From NCBI RefSeq assembly GCF_949987515.2, contig NC_082688.1, forward strand, positions 81,403,844-81,467,843: a stretch of DNA of 64,000 nucleotides, read 5' to 3'. Positions 1 to 10,260 of this stretch are shown in pieces (position 1 is the first letter of the stretch; each line of letters starts with the position of its first letter). Both the position numbers and the translations under genes were made by a program. Below the pieces are notes generated by a model that did not search any database, had not been told where the DNA came from, and was given only the letters and a program-made list of their open reading frames with translations. Source of the stretch: Delphinus delphis. Its lineage: Eukaryota; Chordata; Mammalia; Artiodactyla; Delphinidae.

Positions 1-74
1 AACCAAACCAATCCTGACTAATAATCCGGACATTAGGCAACTCATTACTCCTTCAACAAAATCCAAGCATCTTA

Positions 75-350
75 CCTCTATGACTGTACTCATGCTATTT
101 CCACCAACTGGTATTCCTTTTTTTAATCTGTTCAACTACTATCTACCCTTCAAAGCCTCCTTTCTTACTATCTGACAAATAAGGCCTCTCCTGATTCCAC
201 CAGTATCATAACTTCTTTTGCTCCCCAAGCACTGTTGCGCTTCTCTTATAGAACTCCACACTCTGGAGTAACTGTCTCTTCTTCCTTTCTGTGTCTGTTA
301 TAGCATCCTGTACAGCATCTTGCACATGGTAGACCTTCAGTACATAATTG
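75..350 (+). mobile_element. LINE L2 3'-end remnant
   Basis: The stretch follows, with many mismatches, the pyrimidine-rich 3' part of mammalian L2: a CATGCTATTTCCACC-like start, then a TTCAAAGCCTCC block, CTCTCCTGATTCCACCAG, and near the end CATCTTGCACATGGTAGAC, resembling the L2 terminus (CACATAGTAGGC in the family). It is old and degenerate, and its boundaries are approximate. It was recognised by eye only. Confidence 0.55.
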
Positions 351-1261
351 ATTTTACCACAGTGTATAAACCAGAATGTTAATTAATTTTTCAGAAGATT
401 GCCAATGCTAATACTTAGTTATTTAAAATGTTATTATGTGACAAAACAAAAGAGAAGTCAAACCTTGGCTTCGCATCTCTAAGTTTATGAGATGAACATG
501 CAGTACTGGACATTTCCCAGTGTCCCCCACAGCTGGTCATTCTGGAGGTCATTTTGTGGGTAGCAGAACATAACCTCCCTAGAAGTATAAAATACAAAGT
601 TACAAATCCTTCATGCTTCATCTAGATTTTATAGATTTTATTTTCCAGATGTATTTTGTTATCTCTGTTGATGTAAGCCATGTTACTCAGCTTCCCAAAT
701 CTTATAAAAATATTATAAGCATACTTTAATAATATTCTACCATTTTATCTGTATCTCAAAATAGCTTTGGAATGTTATATTTTACTATTGTTTGTAACAA
801 ATCATGTAATTCACTTCCAAAAACAAGGAAAGAGAATGAATTCAAATAAGAAAATTTTTTACATAAAGATCTAGCAAGGTATTTTAAATTCCTAATCTGA
901 GCTTATTCTATGAAATAAAAATGCATTAATCATTTTCTACCTACATAGCACTTAAATTGGAGAGACAGATTTTATTTTCTAATGCTTGGTTGTTAAAATG
1001 TATTTTAGATGAAACACATATAATACTTATTCCCACACAAACTACTACACAGCAAAATGAATAGAATCATCACACTCATGCAAAATGCAGGCATCGGAGA
1101 GAGATATCTATTCAACCAGAAGAATGCTATAGCATTTACCTTTCAAAATAACTATTTTCTAAGATTACTTTTAATTAGCTAATGGCTTTTGTTCTGCCAC
1201 ACACACACAATAAATGTATTTGCATAGTATCTCACAGTTTATACTTTACTCTGATAATTAT
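351..1261. other. AT-rich sequence, nothing recognised
   Basis: I see no gene or recognisable repeat here. The only local feature is a short CA run at about 1198-1210. Short open frames in this stretch show no domain or family resemblance. Confidence 0.5.
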
Positions 1262-1646
1262 CCCTCTTATGAATTGAAAGTTTGTTCCCCCCAACAGAAT
1301 TCATATGTGGAAACTCTACCCTCTAATGAGATGGTATTAGGAGGTAGGGCCTTTGGGAAGGGATTAGAATTAGATGAGGTCATGAGGGTGGAGCCCTCAT
1401 GAATGGGATTAGTACCCTCGAAAGAGTCACAGAAGAGCTTGCTTCCCCTCTCTGCTTCTGCCATGTGAGAACACAGCAAGAAGACAGCCATCTATGAACC
1501 AGGGAGCAGGCCCTCACTAGACACTGGGTCTGCTGGCACCTTGATCTTGGACTTTCCAGCCTCCAGAACTGTGAGAAATAAATATTTGTTCTTTAAGCCA
1601 CCCAGTGTACGGTATTTTTCTTACAGCAGCCCAAAGAGACTAAGAC
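1262..1646 (+). mobile_element. MaLR-type solo LTR (ERVL-MaLR class, plus sense)
   Basis: The stretch carries several blocks typical of mammalian apparent LTR retrotransposon LTRs: ATGGTATTAGGAGGTAGGGC, GGTCATGAGGGTGGAGCC, CCTCCAGAACTGTGAGAAAT, an AATAAA polyadenylation signal near 1579, AGCCACCCAGTGTACGG and an end reading GACTAAGACA. No internal region or second LTR is attached, so it is a solo LTR. The subfamily is uncertain. Confidence 0.7.
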
Positions 1647-1647
1647 A

Positions 1648-1725
1648 ATGCCCATTTCATATTTATGGAAAATGAAACTAAGAGGTAATACATGAAGGAG
1701 CTTGTGTCTCAAACCCAGTGGCCAC
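1648..1725 (-). mobile_element. Possible MIR fragment
   Basis: CCCATTT followed by a degenerate GAAACTAAGAGGTAA and CTCAAACCCAGTGGCC resembles the reverse complement of the MIR core (CCCATTTTACAGATGAGGAA and the following box). It is weak and short. Confidence 0.35.
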
Positions 1726-2740
1726 GTGGCATGTTATACAAGTGCCAATCATGAGACTGTCTTCCCCAGCTTTGGTTTCATACCATAGTTGCCTTGAGGT
1801 TTCCAAAAGCTAGTCTCTTCCAGAGCTGCCTCTGCTGCACAGCCTTGTCCTGGGGGATGGGTGCTCCCTTTGCCTTCCACAGCTGCATGGCTCTCACTCC
1901 CATCTCTCCACTCCCTGGCCTCCCTGTCCAGGCTGGCACCTTTAGACTTGCCTCTCCCTTCTGGAGATGTGATTACCAATTCTGATTCGGACAGTCTAGG
2001 CCCCTGGAAAGGCCAAGAGGAGTTGCTCTCTTCTGAAGAAAGACCCCTGATCTTATTCGGCATACGCAGAAAATTATTAGAAATATGTCTCCAGTACACT
2101 GGCCCCTGGCTCTGGTTCACATGGTGGCTCACCCCTCCAGGAGAGGCTGTCACCAACATCCTGGAGGGGGAAGGATCCCTTCAAATCGGCTTTGGAGATC
2201 TCTTTGGAAATGGGGTGACTTGAAGGCGGTATCTTTTCCTATTGCTCATGAGTTGTTTGCCTGGTGACCACTCGGGGTGTCTGTACTGATCTCCTGTCTA
2301 CCCCAGGTGGTGACAATTGGTCAAACCAAGCCCTGCTGAGCACACCGTGTGCCTCTGCAGTGGGTCCATGGATGTACATGAAACTCACGGTTCTCCCAGG
2401 GGCCCTCTGACACATTCAGCGAGAGGCTGGCCATCTGAGGGGCCACTTAACTTTTGGGACGTGTTAGGTTAGCAGAACTCGGCACACTTCTGTTCAGACA
2501 GCCTCTTGGCATTCTCCCCATAATAGTCTTCCCTGCGCTCTCTGTGATGGCATGTTTCCATCCATTTTTATGCTTAATGTCTGTTTGGGGGGGACCCCAA
2601 ACTGAACCCCACATTGTCTGATTCCTTTCTCCTTCCATTGGAGCTGCTAGAGGGGAGCATACTTTAACTCCAAGGCAGTCTCTGGATGAGGTCTTCACCT
2701 CTGGAGCTGTCAGCTTTGAATTCTGCTCTGACATCCTTGG
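1726..2740. other. Anonymous sequence, no supported gene
   Basis: Overlapping open frames of 136 codons (1749-2159, minus) and 120 codons (1861-2223, plus) occupy the same bases. Neither has a recognisable domain or start context. I treat both as chance open frames in a locally GC-richer stretch. No repeat family is recognised. Confidence 0.5.
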
Positions 2741-2906
2741 GGTGTGCTATGCGGCTGCTTCCCACTAGCTATCTATTTCACATTTGGTAGTGTATATCTG
2801 TCCATGCCACTCTCTCACTTCGTCCAGGCTTACCCTTCCTCCTTCCTGTGTCCTCAAGTCCATTCTCTACGTCTGCATCTTTTTTCCTGTCCTGATCCTA
2901 GGTTCT

Positions 2907-3416
2907 TCAGAACAATTTTTTTTTTTGATTCCATATATGTGTTAGCATACGGTATTCATTTTCCTCTTTCTGACTCACTTCAATCTGTTTGACAGTCTCT
3001 AGGTCCATCCACCTCACTACAAATAACTCAATTTCGTTTCTTTCAATGGCTGAGTAATATTCCATTGCATATATGTGCCACATCTTCTTTATCCATTCAT
3101 CTGTCAATGGACACTTAGGTTGTTTCCATGTCCTGGCTACCGTAAACAGAGCTGCAATGAACATTGTAGTACATGACTCTTTTTGAATTACAGTTTTCTC
3201 AGCGTACATGCCCAGTAGTGGGATTGCTGGGTCGTATGGTACTTCTATTTTTAGTTTTTTAAGGAATCTCCATATTCTTCTCCACAGTGGCTGTATCAAT
3301 TTACATTCCCACAAACACTGCAAGAGGGTTCCCTTTTCTCCACACCCTCTCCAGCATTTACTGTTTGTAGATTTTCTGATGATGGTCGCCCTGACTGGTG
3401 TGAGGTGATACCTCAC
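2907..3416 (-). pseudogene. L1 ORF2 C-terminal remnant
   Basis: An open stretch of about 169 codons encodes the C-terminal part of L1 ORF2p: [17 protein letters not shown] (the Cys-rich C-terminal segment), [36 protein letters not shown] and a terminal HIWNQKKKLF. It is separated from the rest of ORF2 by the SINE at 3427-3631 and by frame changes. ORF2p supplies the endonuclease and reverse transcriptase for L1 target-primed reverse transcription, but this fragment cannot act alone. Confidence 0.9.
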
Positions 3417-3426
3417 TGTAGTTTTT

Positions 3427-3631
3427 TTTTTGTGTGTGTGTGGTACGCAGGCCTCTCACTGTTGTGGCCTCTCCCGTTGCGGAGCACAGGCTCCGGACAC
3501 GCAGGCTCCGAGGCCATGGCTCACGGGCCCAGCCACTCCGCGGCATGTGGGATCTTCCCGGACCAGGGCACGAACCCGTGTCCCCTGCACTGGCAGGCAG
3601 ACTCTCAACCACTGCGCCACCAGGGAAGCCC
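3427..3631 (-). mobile_element. CHR-family tRNA-derived SINE (minus), with TSD
   Basis: The head of the SINE (GGGCTTCCCTGGTGGCGCAG in its own sense) is at 3631. The T-rich tail with a short GT run is at 3427-3441. A 17-bp target-site duplication, ACCTCACTGTAGTTTT plus flank, is seen at 3410-3426 and 3632-3647. The pol III B-box-like GTTCGTGCCC is preserved. It lies inside the L1 at 2741-6835 and is therefore younger than that L1. Confidence 0.95.
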
Positions 3632-3735
3632 ACCTCACTGTAGTTTTGATTTGCATTTCTCTAATGATTAGTGATGTTGAGCATCATTTCATTGTTTGTT
3701 GGCAATCTGTGTATCTTCTTTAGAGAAATGTCTGT

Positions 3736-4386
3736 TTAGGTCTTCTGACCATTTTTGGATTGGGTTGTTTGATTTTTTTTGATATTGAGCTGCATGAGCT
3801 GCTTGTAAATTTTGGAGATTAATCCTTTGTCAGTTGCTTCATTTGCAAATATTTTCTCCCAATCTGAGGGTTGTCTTTTTGTCTTGTTTATGGTTTCCTT
3901 TGCTGTGCAAAAGCTTTGAAGTTTCATTAGGTCCCATTTGTTTACTTTTGTTTTTATTTCCATTTCTCTAGGAGGTGGGTCAAAAAGAATCTTGCTGTGA
4001 TTTATGTCATAGAATGCTGGGCCTATGTTTTCCTGTAAGAGTTTGCTAGTGTCTGGCCTTACATTTAGGTCTTTAATCCATTTTGAGTTTATTTTTGTGT
4101 GTGGTGTTAGGGAGTGTTCTAATTTCATTCTTTTACATGTAGCTGTGCAGTTTTCCCAGCACCACTTATTGAAGAGGCGGTCCTTTCTGCACTGTACATT
4201 CCTGCCTCCTTTATCAAAGATAAGGTGACCATATGTGCGTGGGTGTATCTCTGGGCTTTCTATCCTGTTCCATTGATCTATATTTCTGTTTTTGTGCCAG
4301 TACCATACTGTCTTGATTACCGTAGCTTTGTAGTATAGTCTGAAGTCAGGGAGCCTGATCTCTCCAGCTCCATTTTTCTTTCTCAA
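3736..4386 (-). pseudogene. L1 ORF2 remnant between RT and C-terminus
   Basis: A 216-codon open segment matches the region after the L1 reverse transcriptase: [50 protein letters not shown], and later [20 protein letters not shown] and [18 protein letters not shown]. The same segment recurs in every unit of the array further right, so the two elements belong to related L1 lineages. It is cut off from the RT core by frame changes around 4386-4650. Confidence 0.9.
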
Positions 4387-4653
4387 GATTGTTTTGGCTA
4401 TTCGGAGTCTTTTGTGTTTTCATACAAATAGTGAAATTTTTTGTTCTAGTTGTGTGAAAAATGACATTGATAGTTTGATAGGGATTGCACTAGGGTAGTA
4501 TAGTCATTTTCACTAGAATGTTGATCCTTCCGATCCAAAAACATGGTATATCTCTCCATCTGTTTGCATCATCTTTAATTTCTTTCATCAGTGTCTTCTA
4601 GTTTTTTGCATATAGGTCTTTTGTCTACTTAGGTAGGTTTATTCCTAGCTATT

Positions 4654-5556
4654 TTATTCTTTTTGTTGCAATGGTGAATGGGATTGTTTCCTTAATTCAC
4701 TTTCAGATTTTTCATCATTAGTGTATAGGAAAGCCAGAGATTTCTGTGCATTAATTTGGTATCCTGCTACTTTACCAAATTCATTGATTAGCTCTAGTAG
4801 TTTTCTGGTAGGATCTTTAGGATTCTCTATGTATAGTATCATGTCATCTGCAAACATTGACAGTTTTACTTCTTCTTTTCCAATATGAATTCCTTTTATT
4901 TCTTTTTCTCTCAATTGCTGTGGCTAAAACTTGCAAAACTATGTCGAATAATAGTGGTGAGAGTGGGCAACCTTGTCTTGTTCCTGATCTTAGTGGAAAT
5001 GGTTTCAGTTTTTCACCATTGAGGATGATGTTGGCTGTGGGTTTGTCATATATGGCCTTTATTATGTTGAGATAAGTTACCTCTATGCCTATTTCTTGAC
5101 AGTTTTTATCACAAATTGGTATTGAATTTTGTCGAAAGCTTTTTCTGCATCTATTGAGATGATCATATGGTTTTTCTCCTTCAGTTTGTTAATATGGTTT
5201 ATCACATTGATTGATTTGCATATATTGAAGAATCCTTGCATTCCTGGGATAAACTACTTGATCATGGTGTATGATCCTTTTAATGTGCTGTTGGATTCTG
5301 TTTGCAAGTATTTCATTGAGGATTTTTGCATCTATGTTCATCAGTGATATTATCCTGTAGTTTTTTTTTGTGTGTGACATCTTTGTCTGGTTTTGGTATC
5401 ATGGTGATGGTGGCCTTGTAGAATGGGTTTGGGAGTGTTCCTCCCTCTGCTGTATTTTGGTAGAGTTTGAGAAGGATAGCTTTTAGCCCTTCTCTAAATG
5501 TTTGATAGAATTTGCCTGTGAAGCCATCTGGTCCTGGGCTTTTGTTTGCTGGAAAA
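4654..5556 (-). pseudogene. L1 ORF2 reverse-transcriptase domain remnant
   Basis: Two open pieces (4654-4914 and 5189-5594) and the frameshifted bases between them cover the RT palm. Visible motifs are [16 protein letters not shown] at the N-terminal side, [11 protein letters not shown], and the catalytic FADDM box in [17 protein letters not shown]. The YADD/FADD Asp pair is intact locally, but the frame is lost several times. The N-terminal edge is interrupted by the SINE at 5557, right before the PGPDG motif. Confidence 0.9.
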
Positions 5557-5766
5557 TTTTTTTTTTTTTTTTTTGCGGTACGCGGGCCTCTCACTATTGT
5601 GGCCTCTCCCGTTGCAGAGCACAGGCTCCGGACGCGTAGGCTCAGCAGCCATGGCTCACAGGCCTAGCCGCTCCGTGGCATGTGGGATCTTCCTGGACTG
5701 GGGCATGAACCCGTGTCCCCTGCATCGGCAGGCAGACTCCCAACCACCGCGCCACCAGGGAAGCCC
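5557..5766 (-). mobile_element. CHR-family SINE (minus) at the ORF2 hotspot site, with TSD
   Basis: A T18 tail (5557-5574) is followed by the SINE body, ending CCAGGGAAGCCC at 5766. TSD TGCTGGAAAA is at 5547-5556 and 5767-5776. The right copy continues GTTTTAATC, so in SINE sense the target was GATT/AAAAC, a canonical L1-endonuclease site. The position within ORF2 is the same as the unit boundary of the tandem array at 27.4-64 kb. Confidence 0.95.
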
Positions 5767-5781
5767 TGCTGGAAAAGTTTT

Positions 5782-6771
5782 AATCACATTTTCAATTTCA
5801 GTGCTTGTGATTGGTCTGTTTATATTTTCTATTTCTTCCTGGTCAGTCTCAGAAGGTTGTGCTTTTCTAAGAATTTGTCCATTTCTTCTACGTTGTCCAT
5901 TTTATTGGCATATAGTTGCTTGTAGTAATCTCTCATGATCCTTTGTATTTCTGCAGTGTCACTTGTTACTTCTCCTTTTCCATTTCTAATTCTATTGATT
6001 TGAGTCTTCTCCCTTTTTTCTTGATGAGTCTGGCTAATGGTTTATCGATTTTGTTTATCTTCTCAAATAACCAGCTTTTAGTTTTATTGATCTTTGCTAT
6101 CATTTCCTTCCTTTCTTTTTCATTTATTTCTGATCTGATCTTTATAATCTCTTTCCTTCTACTAACTTTGCATTTTTTAAATTCTTCTTTCTCTAATTGC
6201 TTTAGGTGTAAGGTTAGTTGTTTATTTGAGATGTTTCTTGTTACTTCAGGTAGGATTGTATTGCTATAAACTTCCCTCTTAGAACTGCTTTTGCTGTATC
6301 CCATAGGTTTTGGATCATCATGTTTTCATTGTAATTTGTTCCTAGATATTTTTTGATTTATGCAGTGATTTCTGGTTATTTAGTAGTGTATTGTTTAGCT
6401 TCCATGTGTTTGTATTTTTTACAGTTTTTTTTCTTGTAATGGATATCTAGTCTCATAGTGTTGTGGTCGGAAAAGATACTTGATAAGATTTCAATTTTCT
6501 TAAATTTACCAAGGCTTGATTTGTGATCCAAGATATGATCTATCCTGGAGAATGTTCCATGAGCATTTGAGAAGAAAGTGTATTCTTTTGTTTTTGGATG
6601 GAACATCCTATAAATATCAATTAAGTCCATCTTGTTTAATGTATCATTGAAAGCTTGTGTTTCCTTATTTATTTTCACTTTGGATGATCTGTCCATTGGT
6701 GAAAGTGGGGTGTTAAAGTCCCCTACTATGATTGTGTTACTGTCGATTTCCCCTTTTATGGCTGTTAGCAT
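5782..6771 (-). pseudogene. L1 ORF2 endonuclease and linker remnant
   Basis: The 6376-6771 piece encodes the second half of the APE-like endonuclease: IVGDFNTPLSPMDRSS (GDFN catalytic region) and SRIDHILDHKSSLGKF, followed by SDHNTMRLDI with the conserved SDH. 5966-6304 is the lysine-rich linker between endonuclease and RT, with [20 protein letters not shown] and [17 protein letters not shown]. The N-terminal part of the endonuclease and everything upstream is missing because the element is 5' truncated. Confidence 0.9.
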
Positions 6772-6835
6772 TTGCCTTATGTATTGAGGTGCTCCTAGGT
6801 TGGGTGCATAAATATTTACATTTATTATATCTTCT

Positions 6836-7026
6836 TTTTAATTTTATTTATTTATTTATTTGCGTTATGCAGGCCTCTCCCATTGTGGAGCACGCGCAGG
6901 CTCAGCGGCCATGGCTGACGGGCCTAGCCGCTCTGTGGCATGCGGGACGTTCCCAGACCGTGGCATGAACCCGTGTCCCCTGCATTGGCAGGTGGACTCT
7001 CAACCACTGCACCACCAGGGAAGCCC
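6836..7026 (-). mobile_element. CHR-family SINE (minus)
   Basis: A T-rich tail expanded into TTTA repeats (about 6842-6861) is followed by the SINE body, ending CCAGGGAAGCCC at 7026. The body is slightly shorter than the other copies, lacking a few bases in the CTCTCCCATTGTGGAGC part. No clear target duplication is seen, and the L1 stops at its left edge, so this insertion coincides with the 5' break of that L1. Confidence 0.9.
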
Positions 7027-7060
7027 AATTACTACTACTTTTATTTTTATTATTGTTATT

Positions 7061-7194
7061 TTTTAAATTAATTAATTAATTTATTTTGGGCTGCGTTGGG
7101 TCTTCGTTGATGCATGTGGGCTTTCTCTAGTTGCAGCAAGCGGGGGCTACTCTTTGTTGCAGTGTGCTGGCTTCTCATTGCGGTGGCTTCTCTT
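7061..7194 (-). mobile_element. Partial longer CHR-type SINE inside degenerate AATTACTAC repeats
   Basis: GGGCTGCGTTGGGTCTTCG, TTTCTCTAGTTGCAGCAAGC, GGGGCTACTCTTTGTTGC and CTTCTCATTGCGGTGGC form the 3' part of an older, longer tRNA-derived cetartiodactyl SINE in minus orientation. The head is absent. It is embedded in an AT-rich tract built from repeated AATTACTACTACTTTT-like blocks (7027-7056 and 7195-7268). Confidence 0.75.
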
Positions 7195-7268
7195 CTAATT
7201 ACTTTTGTTTTTAAATTACTACTTCTCTTTTAATTACTACTACTTTTAACTTATACTACTTTCAATTA

Positions 7269-8464
7269 CTCAGTTGGCTCTGCATTGACATAACCGACAC
7301 ACAGTCAAGATGTGCTTTTAGATTCCAATGGACAGGTGATTAAGTCAAACACAAACTGACTGCCCTGCCTGTGGAAAAGAAAACATCAGAAGCTAAAGAA
7401 AAAAGAAAAAGCTGTTTTAAAATTATGGTTTGCAATTACTTGAGAGCATAGTGGAGAACTGGTGGTGTCAGTATATGCAGATAAACAGATGTTTGCTTAA
7501 TAAGTCTGTACCTCACTCCTTGTTGAAGGCCAAGATGTTTTTAAGACCTCAGTACTTCGTTGTTTCAATACTGTTTCTTGCAATCCCCTGAAATCTTCCA
7601 AGAAATTAAGCCTTGCCCCCCGACCCCCCACCCCAGACTGCAGTCTGCACATGCCACCTACAGGCATAACAAGACCCTGGTTTTCTCCAAGGTAGCCACC
7701 AGGATTCCTTAACTATCATCCATAAAAACCCTGGCAGGCGGAGCAGAAGTCAAGGCAAAGGCAAGGGGCATGGTTAATACAAAAACTCGTGACACTGAGA
7801 GGGACAACAGGGGACATATAAAGGAAAATGGCAACCGAACGAGAGAAAAGAAAACGTAAGTGTTAACAAATTAAGGGCTGGGAAAACTAGGAGAGTGTAT
7901 CAGTTACACGTTGGAAACAGAGGTTGGCTTTTACCTAAAACCAAACCACATGCCCTCTGATAAACGATTAGAGCCCAGAAGAGACTCTTCTAGGAAGATA
8001 AACCAGGACACACACCACAGGGTTTAAGAAATACATATTCTACAGCAAACTTTCTCCCCCCCCAAATCCAACATTGTTCTGTTTCTGGTGCTTACACAAC
8101 ACCTTCTTAGTTATAAAAAAAAAAACAACCCTGCAATTTCATCTCAGGCAAGCCTGTGATGGAAGGAGCTGGTAAGTAATCATCTAGTTTTACAGGCGGG
8201 AATGCCTGTGTTTTAATGTGGAGCCTTCGGGATTTCCTAAGCCAGGACCTAAGCCAAAGAACAGTCTTCTGGACATGGGGAACTTTCTCCCAGCCTCTGC
8301 ACTTTGCTATTACTCACATACTTGCTCTCTCCTCTCGTGCATGCGCTTGTTGTCTGGCCAAAGAATAACACACCTACAATCAAACTTTCACTTGCCGGTT
8401 TGTCACTTAGAAAAAAAATTCTACCTTCCCCTTGATCCCTATGATGTCATGATCGATGCTCCAG
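7269..8464. other. Apparently unique sequence, nothing recognised
   Basis: No repeat or gene is recognised. A run of C with CCCCCCGACCCCCCACCCC lies at about 7616-7634, and A-rich runs occur near 8118. The open frame at 8218-8643 runs into the MIR element and has no domain. Confidence 0.5.
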
Positions 8465-8690
8465 CAGGCAGTGTGGTTACATGGGAAAAGTGTAGGGTTG
8501 GGATTCAGGCAAACAATGCTGAGTCTAAATCCCAGCTCCACCACAAGCGATCAGTGTGTCTTAACCTGTTTCCTCATCAAAAAAAAAAAGAGAGGAAACA
8601 AGTGAAACTTACACTCCATCCCTATCTCATGCTTCAGGAATAAATAGGGATAAAATATCTTAGGTGCCTGGCCCAGAAAAGGTAATTATA
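8465..8690 (+). mobile_element. MIR SINE (plus)
   Basis: GGCAGTGTGGTTACATGGGAAAAG, then TTCAGGCAAACAATGCTGAGTCTAAATCCCAGCTCCACCAC, TTAACCTGTTTCCTCATC and TTAGGTGCCTGGCCCAGA follow the order of mammalian-wide MIR (head, core CCAGCTCTGCCAC, TTTCCTCATC, GTGCCTGGCAC). It is diverged, as expected for MIR. Confidence 0.7.
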
Positions 8691-8924
8691 AATCTGTTAT
8701 GTCTCCTTCTTTTAATTTATATGATAAACGCAAAAAAACTCTGAAGCACTTATTCTCTTTGCTCTTTATTCATTCATCAAACTTTCCTAAGAGCAAACAT
8801 TCCTGAACACAGTGAAATTGATGTGGTTGTCTCTGTGCCCATGGAACTACAGTTGGAGGGGTTCAGGAAAGGGGGAGATGAAACAGCTGTTAAATGAGTG
8901 AATGAATTTGCTTGAATTAATGAG

Positions 8925-8961
8925 TTTTAAATCAACTATACTCCAATAAAAAATTTTTAAA
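8925..8961 (+). mobile_element. Ultra-truncated LINE-1 tail with TSD
   Basis: About 35 bp read TTTTAAATCAACTATACTCC followed by AATAAAAAATTTTTAAA, the extreme 3' end of a cetartiodactyl L1 with its AATAAA. A 10-bp duplication AATTAATGAG flanks it at 8915-8924 and 8962-8971. So this looks like a complete retrotransposition event that stopped after a few tens of bases of cDNA. Confidence 0.8.
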
Positions 8962-9029
8962 AATTAATGAGGGGTGAGGCTTGAATAAGAGCTCCATTAT
9001 GTCAAAAGAAAATGAAACTAAGTTCAGGT

Positions 9030-9180
9030 ACTGAGCTTGGAAGCCAGACCCTGCGTGGTTTAATTCTGGACTCCACCACTGGGCAAGTTGCTGAAGTTTT
9101 CTGTTCTCCCCTTTCTTCTTCTGTAAAGTTGAAATAATAATAGTTCCCCATTGGGTTACTGAGAAAAGTAAAAGCAACAC
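9030..9180 (+). mobile_element. MIR SINE (plus)
   Basis: GAGCTTGGAAGCCAGACC, TTTAATTCTGGACTCCACCA, CTGGGCAAGTTGCTGAAG and TTCTTCTGTAAAGTTGAAAT match the MIR order GGAGCCAGACTGCCTGG, TTCRAATCCYRGCTCTRCCA, GGGCAAGTTACTTAAC and CATCTGTAAAATGGGGAT. Confidence 0.75.
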
Positions 9181-9871
9181 CCCTCCCTAGAGCTCCCCAT
9201 TTCTCCCCAGCATTTACTCCACACATCAACAGGATTCCTGAGGTGCCTAGGTTTCCACTTAGCCTCTGGCCATCCTGAACAGCCAAACTGCCCCAAGGAA
9301 GCACCCTAACTCATTGGTCCTCCTGGATGACAAAAAAGAAAAGCCGACTGGCCCCCGGGGTAGGACCATGCTACTTATGGCACCTTTTGAGAGTATGCCC
9401 AGGCCCAAGGGTTGACAACCAGAAAACCCAGCCCTTCCAGAAGCTGTGGCCCTCTCCTAATGGAAGTTGATTAGAATGAGCTGGGGCTCCTTGATTAGAA
9501 TAACAAGGACTCTGAGCGCCAGGCTCCGCCCAGACCTTCTGAGAGCACAGTCTTTGCGTTCCCACCTGGGCCCCCTGAGAAACTGACGTCCTCCATCTGG
9601 TTCGGCAGAGGCAGCAGCCCGTGGAAGGAAGGGCAGGACGGGATAGTAAAGTAAGGAACAGGAAGCCCACAGTCTGGGAATCACCTCGGTGTGGACGGTT
9701 ACTACCTACATGCATAAACCTTAAGACTTAAGTGTCCTCGTGCGTGCACCGCGGAAGGACTCTGCAAAGAAAGGTAAACCGCTAAGGCAAGTAGAAATGA
9801 TGAATTCTTTCAGCCAAATGCTATCCCAAGCATTGGAATACGCAGGTGAGATGTTACATAAAAGTACTAGA
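9181..9871. other. Anonymous sequence, no supported gene
   Basis: Overlapping open frames occur on both strands (for example 9371-9715 minus), with no recognisable domain. I see no repeat family. Confidence 0.5.
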
Positions 9872-10067
9872 GGGCTTCCCTGGTGGCGCAGTGGTTGGGG
9901 GTCCGCCTGCCGATGCAAGGGGCGCGGATTCGTGCCCCGGTCCGGGGGGATCCCGCGTGCCGCGGAGCGGCTGGGCCCGTGGGCCGTGGCCGCTGGGCCT
10001 GCGCGTCTGGAGCCTGTGCTCCGCGGCGGGAGAGGCCGCGGCGGTGAGAGGCCCGCGTACCGCAAAA

Positions 10068-10091
<24 letters not shown>
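9872..10091 (+). mobile_element. CHR-family SINE (plus) with unusually many A-to-G differences
   Basis: The head GGGCTTCCCTGGTGGCGCAG starts at 9872 and a poly(A) of about 28 ends near 10091. The flanks AAAAGTACTAGA (before) and AAAAACTACTAGA (after) look like a target duplication with one mismatch. Compared with the other copies in this window the body has about 17 A-to-G changes in SINE sense. Examples are GCAACGGG to GCGGCGGG, and CCACAACAGTGAG to CCGCGGCGGTGAG. Only about two G-to-A and one C-to-T differences are seen. Confidence 0.95.
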
Positions 10092-10098
<7 letters not shown>

Positions 10099-10260
10099 AA
10101 AGACACGTCACACGAATTCCTCTCCCCCTACTCCCCCACCCCCCAGAAAAAACAAAACTCTTACAGCTTATTTTAAATAAGAAAAGGGCACAAGAAATAC
10201 TCAAATCAATATTAATAATAAAAGTAACTTCTTAGCTTGACTGTCCTGGACTAGAAGCCC

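Larger units (their letters stand above)
2741..6835 (-). mobile_element. LINE-1, 5'-truncated, minus strand, interrupted by SINEs
   Basis: Read on the minus strand this is a cetartiodactyl L1 from the middle of the ORF2 endonuclease (near 6835) through reverse transcriptase, the C-terminal region and part of the 3' UTR. The 3' UTR starts at about 2741 (TGCTATGCGGCTGCTTCCC), so the final ~200 bp and the poly(A) are missing. CHR SINEs interrupt it at 3427-3631 and 5557-5766, and a third lies against its 5' break at 6836. ORF2 is broken by frameshifts and stops into pieces at 2907-3416, 3736-4386, 4654-4914, 5189-5594, 5966-6304 and 6376-6771. It is a dead element. Confidence 0.95.

Noticed and set aside
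1749..2223. Opposed 136- and 120-codon frames
   Set aside because: Mutually overlapping frames on both strands without domains. Judged chance open frames.
6842..6861. TTTA tetranucleotide microsatellite
   Set aside because: It is the expanded, mutated poly(A) tail of the SINE at 6836-7026, so it is not listed separately.
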